Source: Musa acuminata AAA Group (Eukaryota > Streptophyta > Magnoliopsida > Zingiberales > Musaceae). From it: DNA of 64,000 bases. The position numbers were made by a program, and so were the translations under genes. The DNA is taken from assembly GCF_036884655.1 (NCBI RefSeq), contig NC_088344.1, forward strand, positions 32,146,001 to 32,210,000. Reading direction: 5' to 3'. Below, one piece after another: positions 11,662 through 23,351 of the stretch. Positions within the stretch are counted from its first letter, which is position 1. The number at the start of each line of letters is the position of its first letter. The notes beneath the pieces were generated by a model that had not been told where the DNA came from, did not search any database, and was given only the letters and a program-made list of their open reading frames with translations.

Positions 11662-13012
11662 ATGGAGGAAGCAGCCATGAATAAAACATTATCAAACACG
11701 ACGACTGAGAACACATCGACGGTCGTCGACGAAGTGATGGCAGAGACGATATGTAAGCATCATCCTGATCTACCACTCCTTGATCAGATGGCGAATTGTG
11801 AGTGCCAACAGGGCTCTAATCCGAATGCCCTTCCTGCTTTAGGTCTTCACGGGTGAGCGTCCCCTTCTTTGATGGAACACCACCATAAAGATTTGATATG
11901 GCCTCGTAAATGTTTGCTAAATATGATGCTTTCTTCACCATGCTTTCGTCTTCCACTATAGATCTTCAATCCCAATCGATAAGAATCAAAAGAGGGAGAC
12001 CAACGACGAAACCAGGCCAACCAGGTACATTCCGACCGATATTGTGGAGTCGCTCTTGACGCGGATGAACCCCAAGGACGCCGTGCGCCTTAGTGTAGTA
12101 TGCAAGGACTGGAGGGCCGCAACAAGACTGTTCGACCCGACTAAGAGGAGGACTCCATGGCTAATTACCGCGAAGCCTATGAAGACCACCTGCCGCCTAC
12201 AAAGCATAGTAGACAAGGAAGTCTCCTTCGAGATCGAGTTCCATGGCTTTCCAACAGAAAGAGCCTATTTCTCCTATTGCTCACACGGTTGGCTGTCGTC
12301 CATACCCCGTATCTTAAACCCAATGCACCTAGTGAATCCTTTCTCTGGGGAATGGTTGCAACTCCCAGCTCATGATCTTGCACCAAGTTTCCTCTGCATG
12401 TCATCAGCTCCGACAACCCGTGATTGTGCCGTTCTTGCACGTGACTGCTACAATTTTCTCTATGTTTGGAGACCAGGAGATGAGTCTTGGACCAAGTTCG
12501 AAGTCCCATTCCAACATTTCAGTACAATAATTAGCTTCGAGGGGCAATTCTACGCCTGGAATTACCACAGTGGGCTCTTGACAGTTCTTCAAGTCCTTCC
12601 TTTTCGACTCAGGGAACTGTCGGTGCCATGTCCCATCAGTTTTACTAGCCATTATATTCTTTTTGTGCGATTGGTTGAGTGTTGTGGAAACATATTGTTG
12701 GTCATCGTTACAAAGCTTAGTCATGGATCCCTAAGTATCTATCTATATAGACTTGATATGGAGAACAAGGCATGGATCAAGATGGAGAGCTTGGGAGATC
12801 GAGCATTATTCGTAGATTATCGATTTTTTAATCCGGCAATTTCAGTCTCGGCTAGTGAAGTTGGATGTCATGCTAACTGTGTTTATATCAATGGTGTATA
12901 TGATGTCATGATTTACGATATGGATAACCACATGATAGAAAGTTTTTCATTTAGACAGGGACAACGGTCATATATTGGTGGCCCAATTTGGATTACCCCA
13001 AGCTTGAATTGA
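11662..13012 (+). CDS. F-box protein with KIB1-4 (DUF295) domain, copy 1
   Basis: Exons are 11662-11852 and 11962-13012, giving 413 residues. The intron (109 bp, GT-AG) is placed so that the two frames join in phase. Residues 86-125 form a short F-box (YIPTDIVESLLTRMNPKDA, then VCKDWRA), the part that binds SKP1 in SCF ubiquitin ligases. The KIB1-4/DUF295 beta-propeller-like domain follows to the C-terminus; landmarks are LVNPFSGEWLQLP near residue 190, CMSSAP, LYVWRPGDESW and the ending WITPSLN. The substrate is unknown. Arabidopsis KIB1-4 relatives target the kinase BIN2, but that cannot be assumed here. This copy is several residues shorter near the C-terminus, where the others carry a W-x-x-F-x-x-G-E-F segment. 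No broken residues were seen. Confidence 0.85.
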
Positions 13013-14039
13013 AGAGACAAAGAAACCAAACTCCATGTTCGTTGCATATTATTACCAGGGAATTATTATGTATTTTATTTTTGTAAAAGCCACATTTGAG
13101 AGTGATACGAGTTTTATAGAACACAATTGGGCAGCATTTATTACCTCCTTTCTTTGGAAGAAAAAGGGTGTTTTTGATTAGAAAATAATAGATAAGGATG
13201 AGTGATGATTGAGAGGTGGTGAAAGTATGACGGAGGACAATCCTCATTCATACAAATATAATTTCTCCACACACTCAATACCATAAGCCACTACACACGT
13301 ATTTATGTGATTAGAGTAGACATTCTTAAGGCCATGTAATTATTCAAAGTTTGTTGCATCTTTTCATGGAGATCTTATTTAATATAATTTTTTTATGCAT
13401 CTTTTCATGGTGTCTTTTCCTAATATAAGGTATAAGAAATAAATTATTTATTTTTTAACATTACCCGTAAATAATTTTCTCATAAGTGCTCCCATTTATA
13501 CTAAAATAGGTTGATGATGTCGATTCATAACTCAAGCTCAATGATATCAACTTGTTTATTCTTGCGATGCCTGCCAACGATATCAACAATAATTTTCGTA
13601 GCTTTTTCATCTAAATTCCATAATGTGTCTTTCAACATACTATTCTATGAGAGGTTAATGTGATGATCTCTTGTCGTCCGCTCGATTTTGACCTTCTTCA
13701 AAATTATTGGATAAATCTGGTCAACCTTATAGGGTTTTCCTCCTCTTTTATTAGTTTCATCTGACTATTCCCTCGAGTCGAAGAGGGTAACATCATGTGC
13801 AATAGGCTTCCTTGGTTGAACATTGGTCCAGAGTCCATCACTTAATATTTATTTGATAAGAAAACTCTCTGACATAGGAATTGTGAACCCTTATATGAGA
13901 TTTATCCTTTTGCCTACCCTTAGAGTTTGTTGTCTCCACATTCTCCATCAACAGGAATTGTGCAATAGATTTATCCTTTTGCCTACCCTTGGTAGAGTTT
14001 GATAAGAAAACTTGATTAGTGTATTTTTTCTTTTATGAT
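13013..14039. repeat. Conserved downstream block of F-box copy 1, left half
   Basis: No intact gene is visible. 13080-13320 aligns with 20800-21060 (landmark gccacatttgagagtgata). 13500-13950 aligns with about 21060-21500, where a minus-strand coding remnant is suspected. The block is interrupted at 14040 by a gypsy element and resumes at 17265. Confidence 0.55.
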
Positions 14040-14322
14040 TGTTAGGATCCCTTTATTTTCTGTGCTTTTGAATAATGTGTTATTGAGTTTGTTTAGTTCA
14101 ATAAGAGTTTGATAGGGATTTATTTAATATTTATTTATTATTAAGAGTCCAAGTCCTAGTGGTCTCTGGGTAGAACTCTGTAAATAAGGAAGTAGCTATT
14201 TCATTTTATCAATCAATGAAATATTATCCTGTCTTTTGACAAATCCTAGGAGGTTGATCCCCTCGAAGCGATCATTCCTTTTCTCCCTCTTCTTCTATGA
14301 TAAAATCCTAGGGGTCTTATCA
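14040..14322 (+). repeat. 5' LTR of the gypsy element
   Basis: 283 bases, beginning tgttaggatcc and ending cttatca. It has one copy of the ctcgaagcgatca motif, where the 3' LTR has two. Confidence 0.8.
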
Positions 14323-15429
14323 TTTGGTATCAAAGCAACGATCCTTAGTGTTCTCGCTGTAATTCCTCACATAACTTCACCGCAGCTATCATCATCTAAA
14401 AAAAAAAAAGTTGAAGCCGATAGCCACGCCTGCCAATCCTTCTCGATCGAGAAGGAACCCTTGCTTCCCGGCTAGTGACCACTGCTTCCCCTTCTCCACC
14501 ATCACCGTTGCTTCCCTACCAGTGACCACCCCTCTTGTAGCCCCCCACACTGATGCTGTCACTATTTCCTGGCCAACGGACCAACCCCCTCATCCATCCC
14601 AACCCTGCTGCCATAGCCCCTTGTCGATCCTAGCCCTCGGTGACCCTTTGTGATGCTGCTCCCAACCGTGCCACCACTGCTAACAACCACCATAGCCTTC
14701 TCCTTAACCGCTTGCAATCCTTCGACATCGCTAGTGGCTTCTTTTTCGGTGTGATAGAAACAGAGCTCCCTCTACTATCGCAGGCCCCTCATCGATCCCA
14801 ACCCTCGGTGACCCTTGGTGATGCTACTCCCAATTGCACCACCACTATTGCCAGCTGCCGCAGCCTTCTCCTCAACCGCTCATGATCCTTCGGTGTTGCC
14901 AGCAGTTCCTTCTTTGGTGGGATAGAAACAGAGCACCCTCTGCTACTGTAGCCGTCAGTTGCCACCACCGCCGTCGCTGCTTCCCAACCAGTGACCATTG
15001 TCGCTTGCCTCCCAACCACGACCCTTGCTGCCTCCCCTTAGGTTGCAGCTGTAGCCACTAGATCCACCATCCTCTACCTCTTCTATTGCTCGACCATCCC
15101 CCCTCTTTTCACCGCAACCACCACAATCGCTACAACCACCAGCCCTCAACAACCGCACCCCATCCTGCTCGAGTGAGAAAGGGTTGTCACCGCTATTCTC
15201 GACCAATGGACCACTCCCCACACCAATGTCGCCTCCTTATAGCAACCGCAATGCTCTCACCCTATGCAGCGATAGAAATAGGGCAGTAACTTTTTCTCCT
15301 TGTAGCGACCGTAGTAAGCCTTTACGTTGCCCTCGACATCCACTTCCTTGGTAGCTTTGCGTCGACAGTGTTGATGCCATTAATCGGATATCAGAAATAA
15401 GAACTGAGGATTACAGATTTATAGTCTTA

Positions 15430-16310
15430 GGCAATGGCTATTGATAACTCAATGAAAGCACAAATTGAAGCATTGAAAACCAGAATTGAGAACCAGCTAT
15501 AAAAAACCCTTAATGATTTCAAAAAGAGTCTATTGGAGAACTTTAGCAAGTTTTAACAAAATGGAAGTTCAAGTTTTGCATTGAACAGATATGGAGATAC
15601 AAAAAAAGGGCCCTAAGAATGAAACAAGCTACCCATGTATTAAGGTAGAATTTTCAAGATGGGAAGATGAGGATCCGATCAATCGGATCTATAGGGTAGA
15701 ATTTTTTTTTCGTTTTCACAGGACCCCAAAAGAATCCAAGGTGGAAATAGCCTCAATTTAGCTAGATAGAGGTGAAATCCAGTGGTATCATTAGTACAAA
15801 ACTTGCTAGGGAGTCCTCTCGTGGGAGCAGTTCAAGAGAAGGCTTCTTGTTCGCTTTGGATCATTTGAATACGAGAATGTTGATGGACAATTCGTCAAAA
15901 TTCGTCAAACTTTATAGTGTTGGAATATCATAATATGTTTGAATGATTATCAAATCAAGACAGAGATTAGTTTGAATGATAACTAGTGGGTGCATTTATT
16001 GAATGACTTAATCCAGATATTCGATTTGAAGTTAAGACTTGTCAACCTCACACTATGATAGTTGTGATCTCATTTACATGTCTACATAAGAAAAAAATTA
16101 ACAGAAAAAATCATCGAAATAGAAGTGACAACAAATAAATATCCAACAAGCCACTTGCCCCATCTATTCCCAGCCGAAACCTTGACACCCAAAGAGTAAC
16201 TCGAGAAGAATTTAAGGAAAAATCAGCGAATGATTTGTGTTGGCACTATGATGAAAAGTGGAATATGGAGCACCATTGTAAACAAGGGCAACTTTTGATG
16301 ATTGAACTAA
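15430..16310 (+). pseudogene. Gypsy gag remnant
   Basis: The retrotransposon gag domain is recognisable at about 15650-15910: VEFFFRFHRTPKESKVEIAS, then QWYH, SWEQFKRRLLVRFGS and FVKIRQT. Stops interrupt it, including one after KVEIASI. A CWHYDEKWNMEHHCK stretch near 16240 resembles the zinc knuckle. This type of gag is common in plant Ty3/gypsy elements. Confidence 0.7.
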
Positions 16311-16954
16311 TTGGGAAGGAACCATAAGCTAACAATGTGGACTCTGATCATGAAGGTATGGATTCTAATGAAGATATGAACTTATCATACATACAATACA
16401 TGTATTAGTCGGCTACTCTAACTTACAAATTATGAAAGTTGGAGGAATTCTAGAGCATCGGCATATAACAAAATTGAAATAAAGGTCGCTGATGGAAGGA
16501 TTTTAACTTGTGATAGGAAATATTTAAAGATAAAATTGATTATACAGAGCTAAAAGTTACTTGTGGACTTTTTTTTACTACCCTTGGAAGACTTTGAAGT
16601 GGTGCTTAGAATTGAATGACTATCAACATTAAGTTATGTTTTTTGAAAATTTTCTAAACTAATCATGAAGTTTTTTATTAATGGAAAGCATGTGATCCTA
16701 AAAGGAAGACGTGGAAGTAAGGTCACAACTACCACTAGCCATCTAATGAAAAGGGTTCTCTAAAAGACTATAATGACTAATACACCGAAATGCTGATATA
16801 TTGCTTATACTATTTAGAAGTTGAGACTATACTTACTTGATCAACGGGTTGTGATGCATTGCGGATGCCCTATGACTAAAGTGCTGAAAGAGAAGCTCCC
16901 TGAGTTTGATGCTACTCAACTTTGAGGACAAGACTGATTTGAAAGGGGAGGAAT

Positions 16955-17264
16955 TGTTAGGGTCCATTTATTTTTTAAGCTTTTAAATAGTATTTTATTA
17001 AGTTTATTTAGTTTAATAAGAGTCGAATAGTAGTTTATTTAATATTTATTTATTATTAAGAGTCTAAGTCATAATGGACTCTAGGTGGAACTTTATAAAT
17101 AGGGATGTATTTATTTCTTTTCATCAATCAATGAAATACTATCCAACCTTTTGACAAACTCTAAGAAGTCGATCCCCTCGAAGTGATCAAGGAGGTCGAT
17201 CCTCTCGAAGCGATCATCCCTTTTCTCCCTCTTCTTTTATGATAAAACCCTAGGGGTCTTATCA
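16955..17264 (+). repeat. 3' LTR of the gypsy element
   Basis: 310 bases. It is longer than the 5' LTR mainly because a segment of about 27 bases ending ctcgaagcgatca is tandemly duplicated near 17167-17215. Confidence 0.8.
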
Positions 17265-18110
17265 GTGATTAGATTTGTGGTCACCCAGAAGCCCCACCTC
17301 TTTCATACCTAGAGTTCTTCTCTTGCTCACAACCCTAATGTCTATCGCATCACATTTGCATTCATTTTCTTTGTGATTTGTAAACTCAATTCTATGATGT
17401 CATGATAGATCCTCAAGTTCTACGTTAATATTGGCAACTAAGTCACGTAGACTCATAATTGCTTTCTTATTCCTTTCAATTAGTTGCTTTAACATTTCAA
17501 TGTTCTTAATACATTTTTACTCTCATGCAAGACCCCCTCCAGCATGTTGAAGGTCACCAGCTCGCCCTGCTTATGGCATTATCATCTATAGTGAATTTCT
17601 ATTAGGTACTCCAATTTTAATATTTCTCCTTAGTAAGGTAAGGAACTTGTCAAAAATGCCATGAGATTTCAACCTAGTTCTAATACCAATTTAATAAAAA
17701 AAAAAGAAGAGACATTAATAGAAGTGGTGGAAATATGATGGAGGAGAATCCTCACAAAATTACATGTACCATAAACCTCTATCTATTTATAAGTAATAGA
17801 GAAAACATTCAAAAGGTCATGTGCCTATGTGATCGTTTATGCATCTTTCCATGGTGTTCAGTTTCTAATACAAGGTGTAGGATAATAAATTAAGTTTCTT
17901 TTCTAGTAGTTTATTCTTCAAAGTTATGGATCAACAGGACATGCATGTCACTCGAAGATGGCACCTAGTGATTGTTTTTTCTTCATTTTATGTCAAATAA
18001 ACAACTTTTTATTCAACAAAACAATAGCTGTATTACTTCAATAACATAATACAAACCATAACGAATACAAAGGTCATTCAATCGTCGCCGTCAACCTAAT
18101 ACAAACCTCC
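17265..18110. repeat. Conserved downstream block of F-box copy 1, right half
   Basis: Continues the block broken by the gypsy insertion and aligns with 21536-22300 (landmarks gatttgtgg and gatggaggagaatcctcac). No intact gene is visible. Confidence 0.55.
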
Positions 18111-18310
18111 ACCTCTTTATCGTCTACTCTTACAGTCACATCGTGAAGGAGAAGAGGCAGTTCAGATGTGTGAGTCGCATGTCTTCTGCAGTCTCATACA
18201 ATAAAGATTGTGATATCAAGGGAGATGAGACGAGGAAGGCAGGTGACTCAGGAGGAGGGTCTTTTGAGCTATTGTTAGACAATGGCAGCAGTTGCGCTTC
18301 ATTTATGTTT
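18111..18310 (+). pseudogene. DUF1685 gene remnant before F-box copy 2
   Basis: The part after 18135 aligns with the 3' UTR of the complete DUF1685 gene (around 860-1000; landmarks gaggcagttcag and gaggaaggcaggtgactcag). The ORF 18143-18370 is a chance frame over it. There is no functional domain. Confidence 0.6.
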
Positions 18311-18731
18311 ACAGTTGGGCATTTAGAATTTTATGCTTATTGGGAAACGCGTGTGATATGCAAAGTATGAGAGTTCATCTCTGTACAATGGATTCGACGA
18401 ACAAGTTCACATATGTTGCAATTTACTCTGCATGCACGTCTAAGTCGTACGATGCTGTAGTTGTCTCCATCGACAAATCAAGAGATAGATTAAGAAAAGC
18501 CACCAACTATGCCATTTGAAATTCTCCTTAGTATGAAGTATTTCATACATGTTAGGAAATATATTATGTACATGTTATACACCTATTATAAACAGGTATA
18601 CAACTGTAGATTAATAACCCATGAACGATCAATAGAATTTAAATTCTGGAATGCCAATTCGTCTGCAGAACAGAAGAGGAACGTCAGATGGAGGGGGCGA
18701 TCGTGTATAAAAGCATTCACAAATATGATGG
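18311..18731 (+). promoter_or_regulatory. Upstream and promoter block of F-box copy 2
   Basis: Contains the conserved block at about 18551-18630 (taggaaatatattatg, ttatacacc, taataacccatgaa). It also holds ATG 18688, equivalent to the start codon of copies 1, 3 and 5. That ATG now opens a 19-codon frame that stops at 18745-18747 and overlaps the start chosen for copy 2. Confidence 0.5.
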
Positions 18732-20077
18732 ATGGTTGAGAACATAACAACAGTCGACGACGGAGTGATAGCAGAGGTGGGTGATACAATACCAACACGG
18801 GAACGACGTCATTCTGAGCTCCTGTTCCCTCTTGATCAGATGAGGAACTACGAGTGCCAACAAGACTCCATTACTGATGCCCTTCCTCCTCCGGTTCCAC
18901 AAAAGTAAGCATCCCGCCTTCACCGATTAACCAACACCCTAAAAGTTAAAATCTTTGCTAAAGATGATGCTGGTTTCTTCTCTATGCTTTCCTCTTTCAT
19001 CGTAGATTTGCAATTGCTACGGATAAGAACCACAAGAAGGAGATCGATGCTGATGCCAAGCCAACTAGGTACATTCCGATCGATATTGTTGAGTCGATCT
19101 TGATGCGGATGAACCCCAAGCACGCCATGCGCCTCAGCCTAGTATGCAAAGACTGGAGGGCCGTTGCCGCTCGACTCGAACAGATCATGAGGAAAACCCC
19201 ATGGCTAATCGTCTCAAAGTATCCGAAGGAAACCTTCCGCGTTCGTAGTGTAGTAAACAAGGAAGTCTCCTTCAAGATCAAGGTTGATAGCTTTCCGATG
19301 AGGAGGACCATGTTTTACAACTGCTCCTACGGTTGGCTAGTCACCGTTCTGAACCTGTACAACCCGATGATCCTATTTAATCCCTTTTCTGGTGCGTGGT
19401 TGGAACTCCCAGCTTATGAGCCTAGTCCCTCTTTTCTCTGCATGTCATCAGCTCCGACGACTCCTGATTGCATCCTTCTAGCACATGATTATGTTAATCG
19501 TCTCTATGTTTGGAGGCCTGGACATAGATTTTGGACCTTAGAAAAAAACATACTCGAAGATTTCAATACAATTCTTAGCTTCGAGGGGAAATTCTACGCC
19601 TGGCATTGGCACAGTGGATGCTTGACAATATTTAAAGTCCTACCTGTTTGGTCCAGGAAGCTAGTGGTGCCATGTCCCATTGATTTTACCAGCTGCCGAG
19701 AGCCTATTGTGTCACTGGTTGAGTCTTGTGGAAACATATTGTTGGTCTGCATAATGAAGCGTCGTCGTCAACCCTTGGTCATACACGTATATCGACTCGA
19801 TCTCGAGAACCAGGCATGGATCAAAATGAAGAATTTAGGAGATCAAGCATTATTCATGGCCATTCCTGGTAATCATGTGACCTCGGTCTCGGCTAGTGAA
19901 ATTGGATGTTCTGCTAACTGTATCTATTTGAGTGGTGTCTGGAAGTCATTTGAACATGGTGAATTTAGTATTTATAATATGGATAACCATAGCATAGAAA
20001 GTTTTCCCAAATTTAACGAAACTAGAAAGAAAAAATATGGTTACAATCGACTATGGATCACTCCAAGTTTTAGTTGA
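18732..20077 (+). CDS. F-box protein with KIB1-4 domain, copy 2
   Basis: Exons are 18732-18904 and 19006-20077 (101-bp intron), giving 414 residues. The start is the first ATG in the frame that joins exon 2, after a TGA at 18726-18728. The ancestral start 42 bases upstream is out of frame. The F-box lies at about residues 79-118 (YIPIDIVESILMRMNPKHA, VCKDWRA), followed by the full KIB1-4 region (LFNPFSGAWLELP, LYVWRPGHRFW, YRLDLENQAWIKM, YNMDNHSIESFP, ending LWITPSFS). A basic KKK cluster near the C-terminus and HRF in place of DES in the WRPG motif set it apart. It is the closest relative of the pseudogene at 27056-27775 (shared 3' flank). It looks functional, with the translation start less certain than the rest. 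Confidence 0.82.
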
Positions 20078-20439
20078 AAAGAAAAAAGAAAAAAAACTTT
20101 GTGTCCATTAGAACAATAAAATCTTATGTTTTATTTTATTCATCAGGAAAGAAGAGATTTGTAAGCTTTATCTTAGATTTTTATTATAAAAAGTTGTTTG
20201 GTAATAGTATGAATCATGTTTTTGCAAATGGCACCGAGAGTGGTGAGTGATATTTTATTTTTATTTTGAAGACAAAACACTTTTGTGATTGTATTTTCTC
20301 CTTCATCAGTTTTGTCAATTATTCTCGAGTTGAAAATGGTAGTACACACCATATGTGTTGTTTAATTTCTTTTTCTCTACTTGATTATGATCTTATTGAC
20401 CGACTTGAAGTCTTTCACTTTCGACCAATTTTATGATAG
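20078..20439. repeat. 3' flank of F-box copy 2
   Basis: Aligns with the 3' flank of the pseudogene at 27776-28195 (landmarks ccattag, acaataaaatcttatgtt and gagttgaaaatggta). No gene is visible. Confidence 0.55.
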
Positions 20440-20665
20440 AAAACAGATGATTCTGTGAATCCCATATCTCATGGATTCTCATATAATAAAGATTGGGTTA
20501 TTGTTGGAGACCCAGGAAGGCAAGTGACTCAGGAGCAAGGGTTATTTTTTTTTTGTGCCATAATAGATACATGAGCTTATACTATGCTTCATGGCAACAG
20601 CAGCAATAACAAAGAATACATTGGAGATTGTAATTAACAATGGCAAGCATTGCTAGTTGTTTTAT
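20440..20665 (+). pseudogene. DUF1685 3'-end remnant after F-box copy 2
   Basis: Aligns with 890-1085 of the complete DUF1685 gene's downstream region (landmarks tggattctca, ggcaagtgactcaggag and acatgagcttatact). It is the longest of the 3' remnants and contains no coding exon. Confidence 0.65.
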
Positions 20666-22500
20666 ACTTCTTAGGGATGGTGAGAAAAACAAAAAGTCAA
20701 TGTAAGATTAATGCGATTCGGTAAATTTTATTTTCATCTACAAAAAAAATTAAATTATTTACAATATGAGATCAATTAGTTGTGTGTTTTGTTTTTGCCA
20801 ATGCCACATTTGAGAGTGATATGAGTTTTATAGAACACAATTGGGTAGCATTCATTACCTCCTCTTAAGTGAGATTTTGCACCTTCTTTCTTTCGAAGAA
20901 AAAGGGTAGTTTTATTAAAATTAGTAGATAAAGATGAGTGATGAATGAGAGGTGGTGAAAGAATAATGGAGGACAATCCTCACACCATTATATTTTCTTT
21001 GTACAATTATAATTTCTCTACACAATACCATAAACTCTTATGTAAATATAATGCTAAAGGTTGATGATGTCGAGTCATAGCTTGAGCTCGATCATACCAA
21101 CTCACTTATTCTTATAGTGTCTCTCACATGAATGATTAGTAGTTTTTTATCTTAATTTTGTAATGCGTCTATCAATACACTGCTCTATGAGTGGTGTATG
21201 TGATGATCTCTCATTGTTGTCTTGATTATGATCTTCTTCGAGATTCTTAGATAAATCTGGATATCCATATAGGTTGTACCTTTTTCTTTATTTGTTTTGT
21301 TGACTATTCTCTTGAATATAATAGGGTAGCATCATGTACAGCATGCATCCTTCCCTGGTCAATTGCCATTATATTAGCTTGAAGTTCGCTACTTTGGACT
21401 TACTCGATAAAAAAACCCTCTGGCATAGGCATTATGAAGCCTTTTGAGATTTACCCTTTTGCCTTCCCTTGATAGAGTCTACTTCTACAATGTCCACCAA
21501 TGCTAACCATTCTTGGCTAGTGCGATCTCCCTTTTGTGATCAAGGGATTTGTGGCCATCTAGAAGTCACACCTCTATTACAGTTCTTCTCATGCTCATGA
21601 CCTTACTGTCCATCCTCTCACATTTGCATTTTTTTCCTTGGTGATTAACAAATTCAATTTTGTGATATCATGATATACTATCTTAAGTTTACGACTTATG
21701 ATTGATGCTAATATTGGGCAACTAAGTTTCCCTAGATTTATTGTCTCTTTTTCTTTCGTTTCAACTAGTTGTTTCAATATCTCGATGTTCTTGAAGCAGT
21801 TTTGCTTTGATCCATGGAAACATAGTCAATAACTCTCATGCATAACCTATGCCAACATATTAAAGGTCATTATCTCGCTATACGAATAGCATATATCACC
21901 AATACCGATGTTTGCTTGCCTGCCAAATTAGACTTTCAATTAGGTGCTCCAATTTTAATACTTCAAAGAATTTGAAGTGAAAAATGACATGTGATTTCAA
22001 CCTAGATATAATAGAAGAGACACTGACAAGGGGTGGTGGAAATATGATGGAGGAGAATCCTCACAAAATTACATTTTCCCCATATAATTATTATTACTTC
22101 ATACATTGAATACTGTAAACCTTTTTTTATTTATAAGTATTAAAGAAAACATTAGAAAGGTCATGCACCTATTTAATGGTTCATGCATTGGTGTTTATTT
22201 TCTAATACAAGGTATAAGATAATAAATTATTTATTTTCTAGTGGTTTATTCTTTAAAGTTATAGATCATTTTGTTTTTAATTTTGTGTCAGATAAGATAC
22301 GTTTTTTCAACAGAAGAATAACTATATATACAATATTGAATTTCATGACTGACGCTCATATATGGATTCAAATATAAGATTTATAACTTGTGCAACAATG
22401 TATTTACCAACTTGAAAATCTCAAAAGAGATAAAAGAATAACTATATTACTTTAATAACCAAATACAAACCATAATAAATGCAAATGCCATCCGATCGTT
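20666..22500 (-). repeat. Conserved downstream block with suspected antisense coding remnant
   Basis: The reference copy of a block also seen at 13080-14039 plus 17265-17900, and more weakly at 25100-25700 and 47400-48090. The minus frame 21595-21777 (60 codons, NIEILKQLVETKEKETINLG nearby) is the most protein-like part, and weak similarity continues in the other copies. I do not recognise a family. This copy has gtgat once at 21536-21540, the unoccupied target of the gypsy element. Confidence 0.4.
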
Positions 22501-22554
22501 GCCTTTGATCTTAATACAAACCTCTACTTCGCCATCAACCGGTAGTAAGATATC
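22501..22554 (+). pseudogene. DUF1685 exon 1 fragment
   Basis: About 25 bases at 22517-22542 (cctctacttcgccatcaacc) match exon 1 of the complete gene, encoding NLYFA-N-R. The frame ends at a TAG straight after. This is a short but specific match. Confidence 0.5.
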
Positions 22555-23351
22555 AGAGTAGATATTTTGCTGGATTTGAAGTTTCCTGGTTTCTTTTCAT
22601 TATGAGAAATCCCATGAAATTTTAGATATTTTGCTAAGTTGAAGTTTCAATGGATCTTCTTGATGGATGGGAAACCATATGCAATCTGGAGTGATCCTAA
22701 ACACATACATGAAAAGTCCTCTTGAGTAACAAAACTCAGACTTTTGAAGTCAAACTTGGCTTGATAGTCTCAGATGATATAGAGCCCATAGTTAGTAGGA
22801 GACATCTAATAATTCAAACGATATTATGAGAGAATGATTTTGAGGACATGTAGCAAGTAACAATTGTTAGAATTAACTTGGTGAGAAATCTGGCTAATTT
22901 TCTTGAAGCTAAGAACTTGAGATTAGAGTGGTTTGAAGCAGATTGTCAAATTTGGAGGACAAACTTTTTAGAGAAGCGAGTTGCAACATATGTACTCCTT
23001 AAGATTCAGTTGGACTCCTTAAGATTGATCTCATGTGATATTTAGCAGAGCATTAGAGGAGAGTTGTTGTTGGAAAATTATTTATGTTTAGCAATTGCTT
23101 TTATAGAATTTTTAATTTATTGGGAAACATGTATGATATGTAAATTTCTCTTACCAACTTTGTCATATTGAAATTATCCTTAATATAGAGTATGACGTTT
23201 TTCATGCATTTAAGGAAATATATTATTTAGATCTTATACAACTATTATAAACAAATATACAATTTAGGTTAATAACATATGAATGATTAATATAATTTAT
23301 CATTCCTCCAATATAATTGATTTTCCTAATGTCCATTCCTATCTACGATAG
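22555..23351 (+). repeat. Upstream block of F-box copy 3 (partner at 37567-38231 plus 45005-45671)
   Basis: No gene is visible. It aligns with the region before F-box copy 6 and shows that region without its insertions. It carries the Copia-2 empty site (agaat, 22869-22873) and the proximal promoter-like block at about 23213-23300. Confidence 0.65.

Larger units (their letters stand above)
14040..17264 (+). mobile_element. Ty3/gypsy-type element reduced to gag (non-autonomous)
   Basis: LTRs at 14040-14322 and 16955-17264 both start tgttagg and end cttatca. The primer-binding site tggtatcaaagc begins at 14325 and the polypurine tract aaaggggaggaa ends at 16953. Target-site duplications are atgat (14035-14039) and gtgat (17265-17269), with one mismatch. 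The 2.6-kb interior holds a GC-rich leader (about 14400-15300, Pro/Ser/His-rich shadow frames only), a gag remnant and a damaged knuckle/protease region. No reverse transcriptase or integrase could be read. Probably an old deletion derivative. Confidence 0.85.

Noticed and set aside
12177..12724. Minus-strand ORFs of 106-110 residues opposite F-box copy 1
   Set aside because: They are complements of the conserved coding exon; similar shadows occur opposite the other copies.
14236..15289. Cluster of Pro/Ser/His-rich ORFs
   Set aside because: They lie in the GC-rich leader of the gypsy element, overlap in all frames and have no domain.
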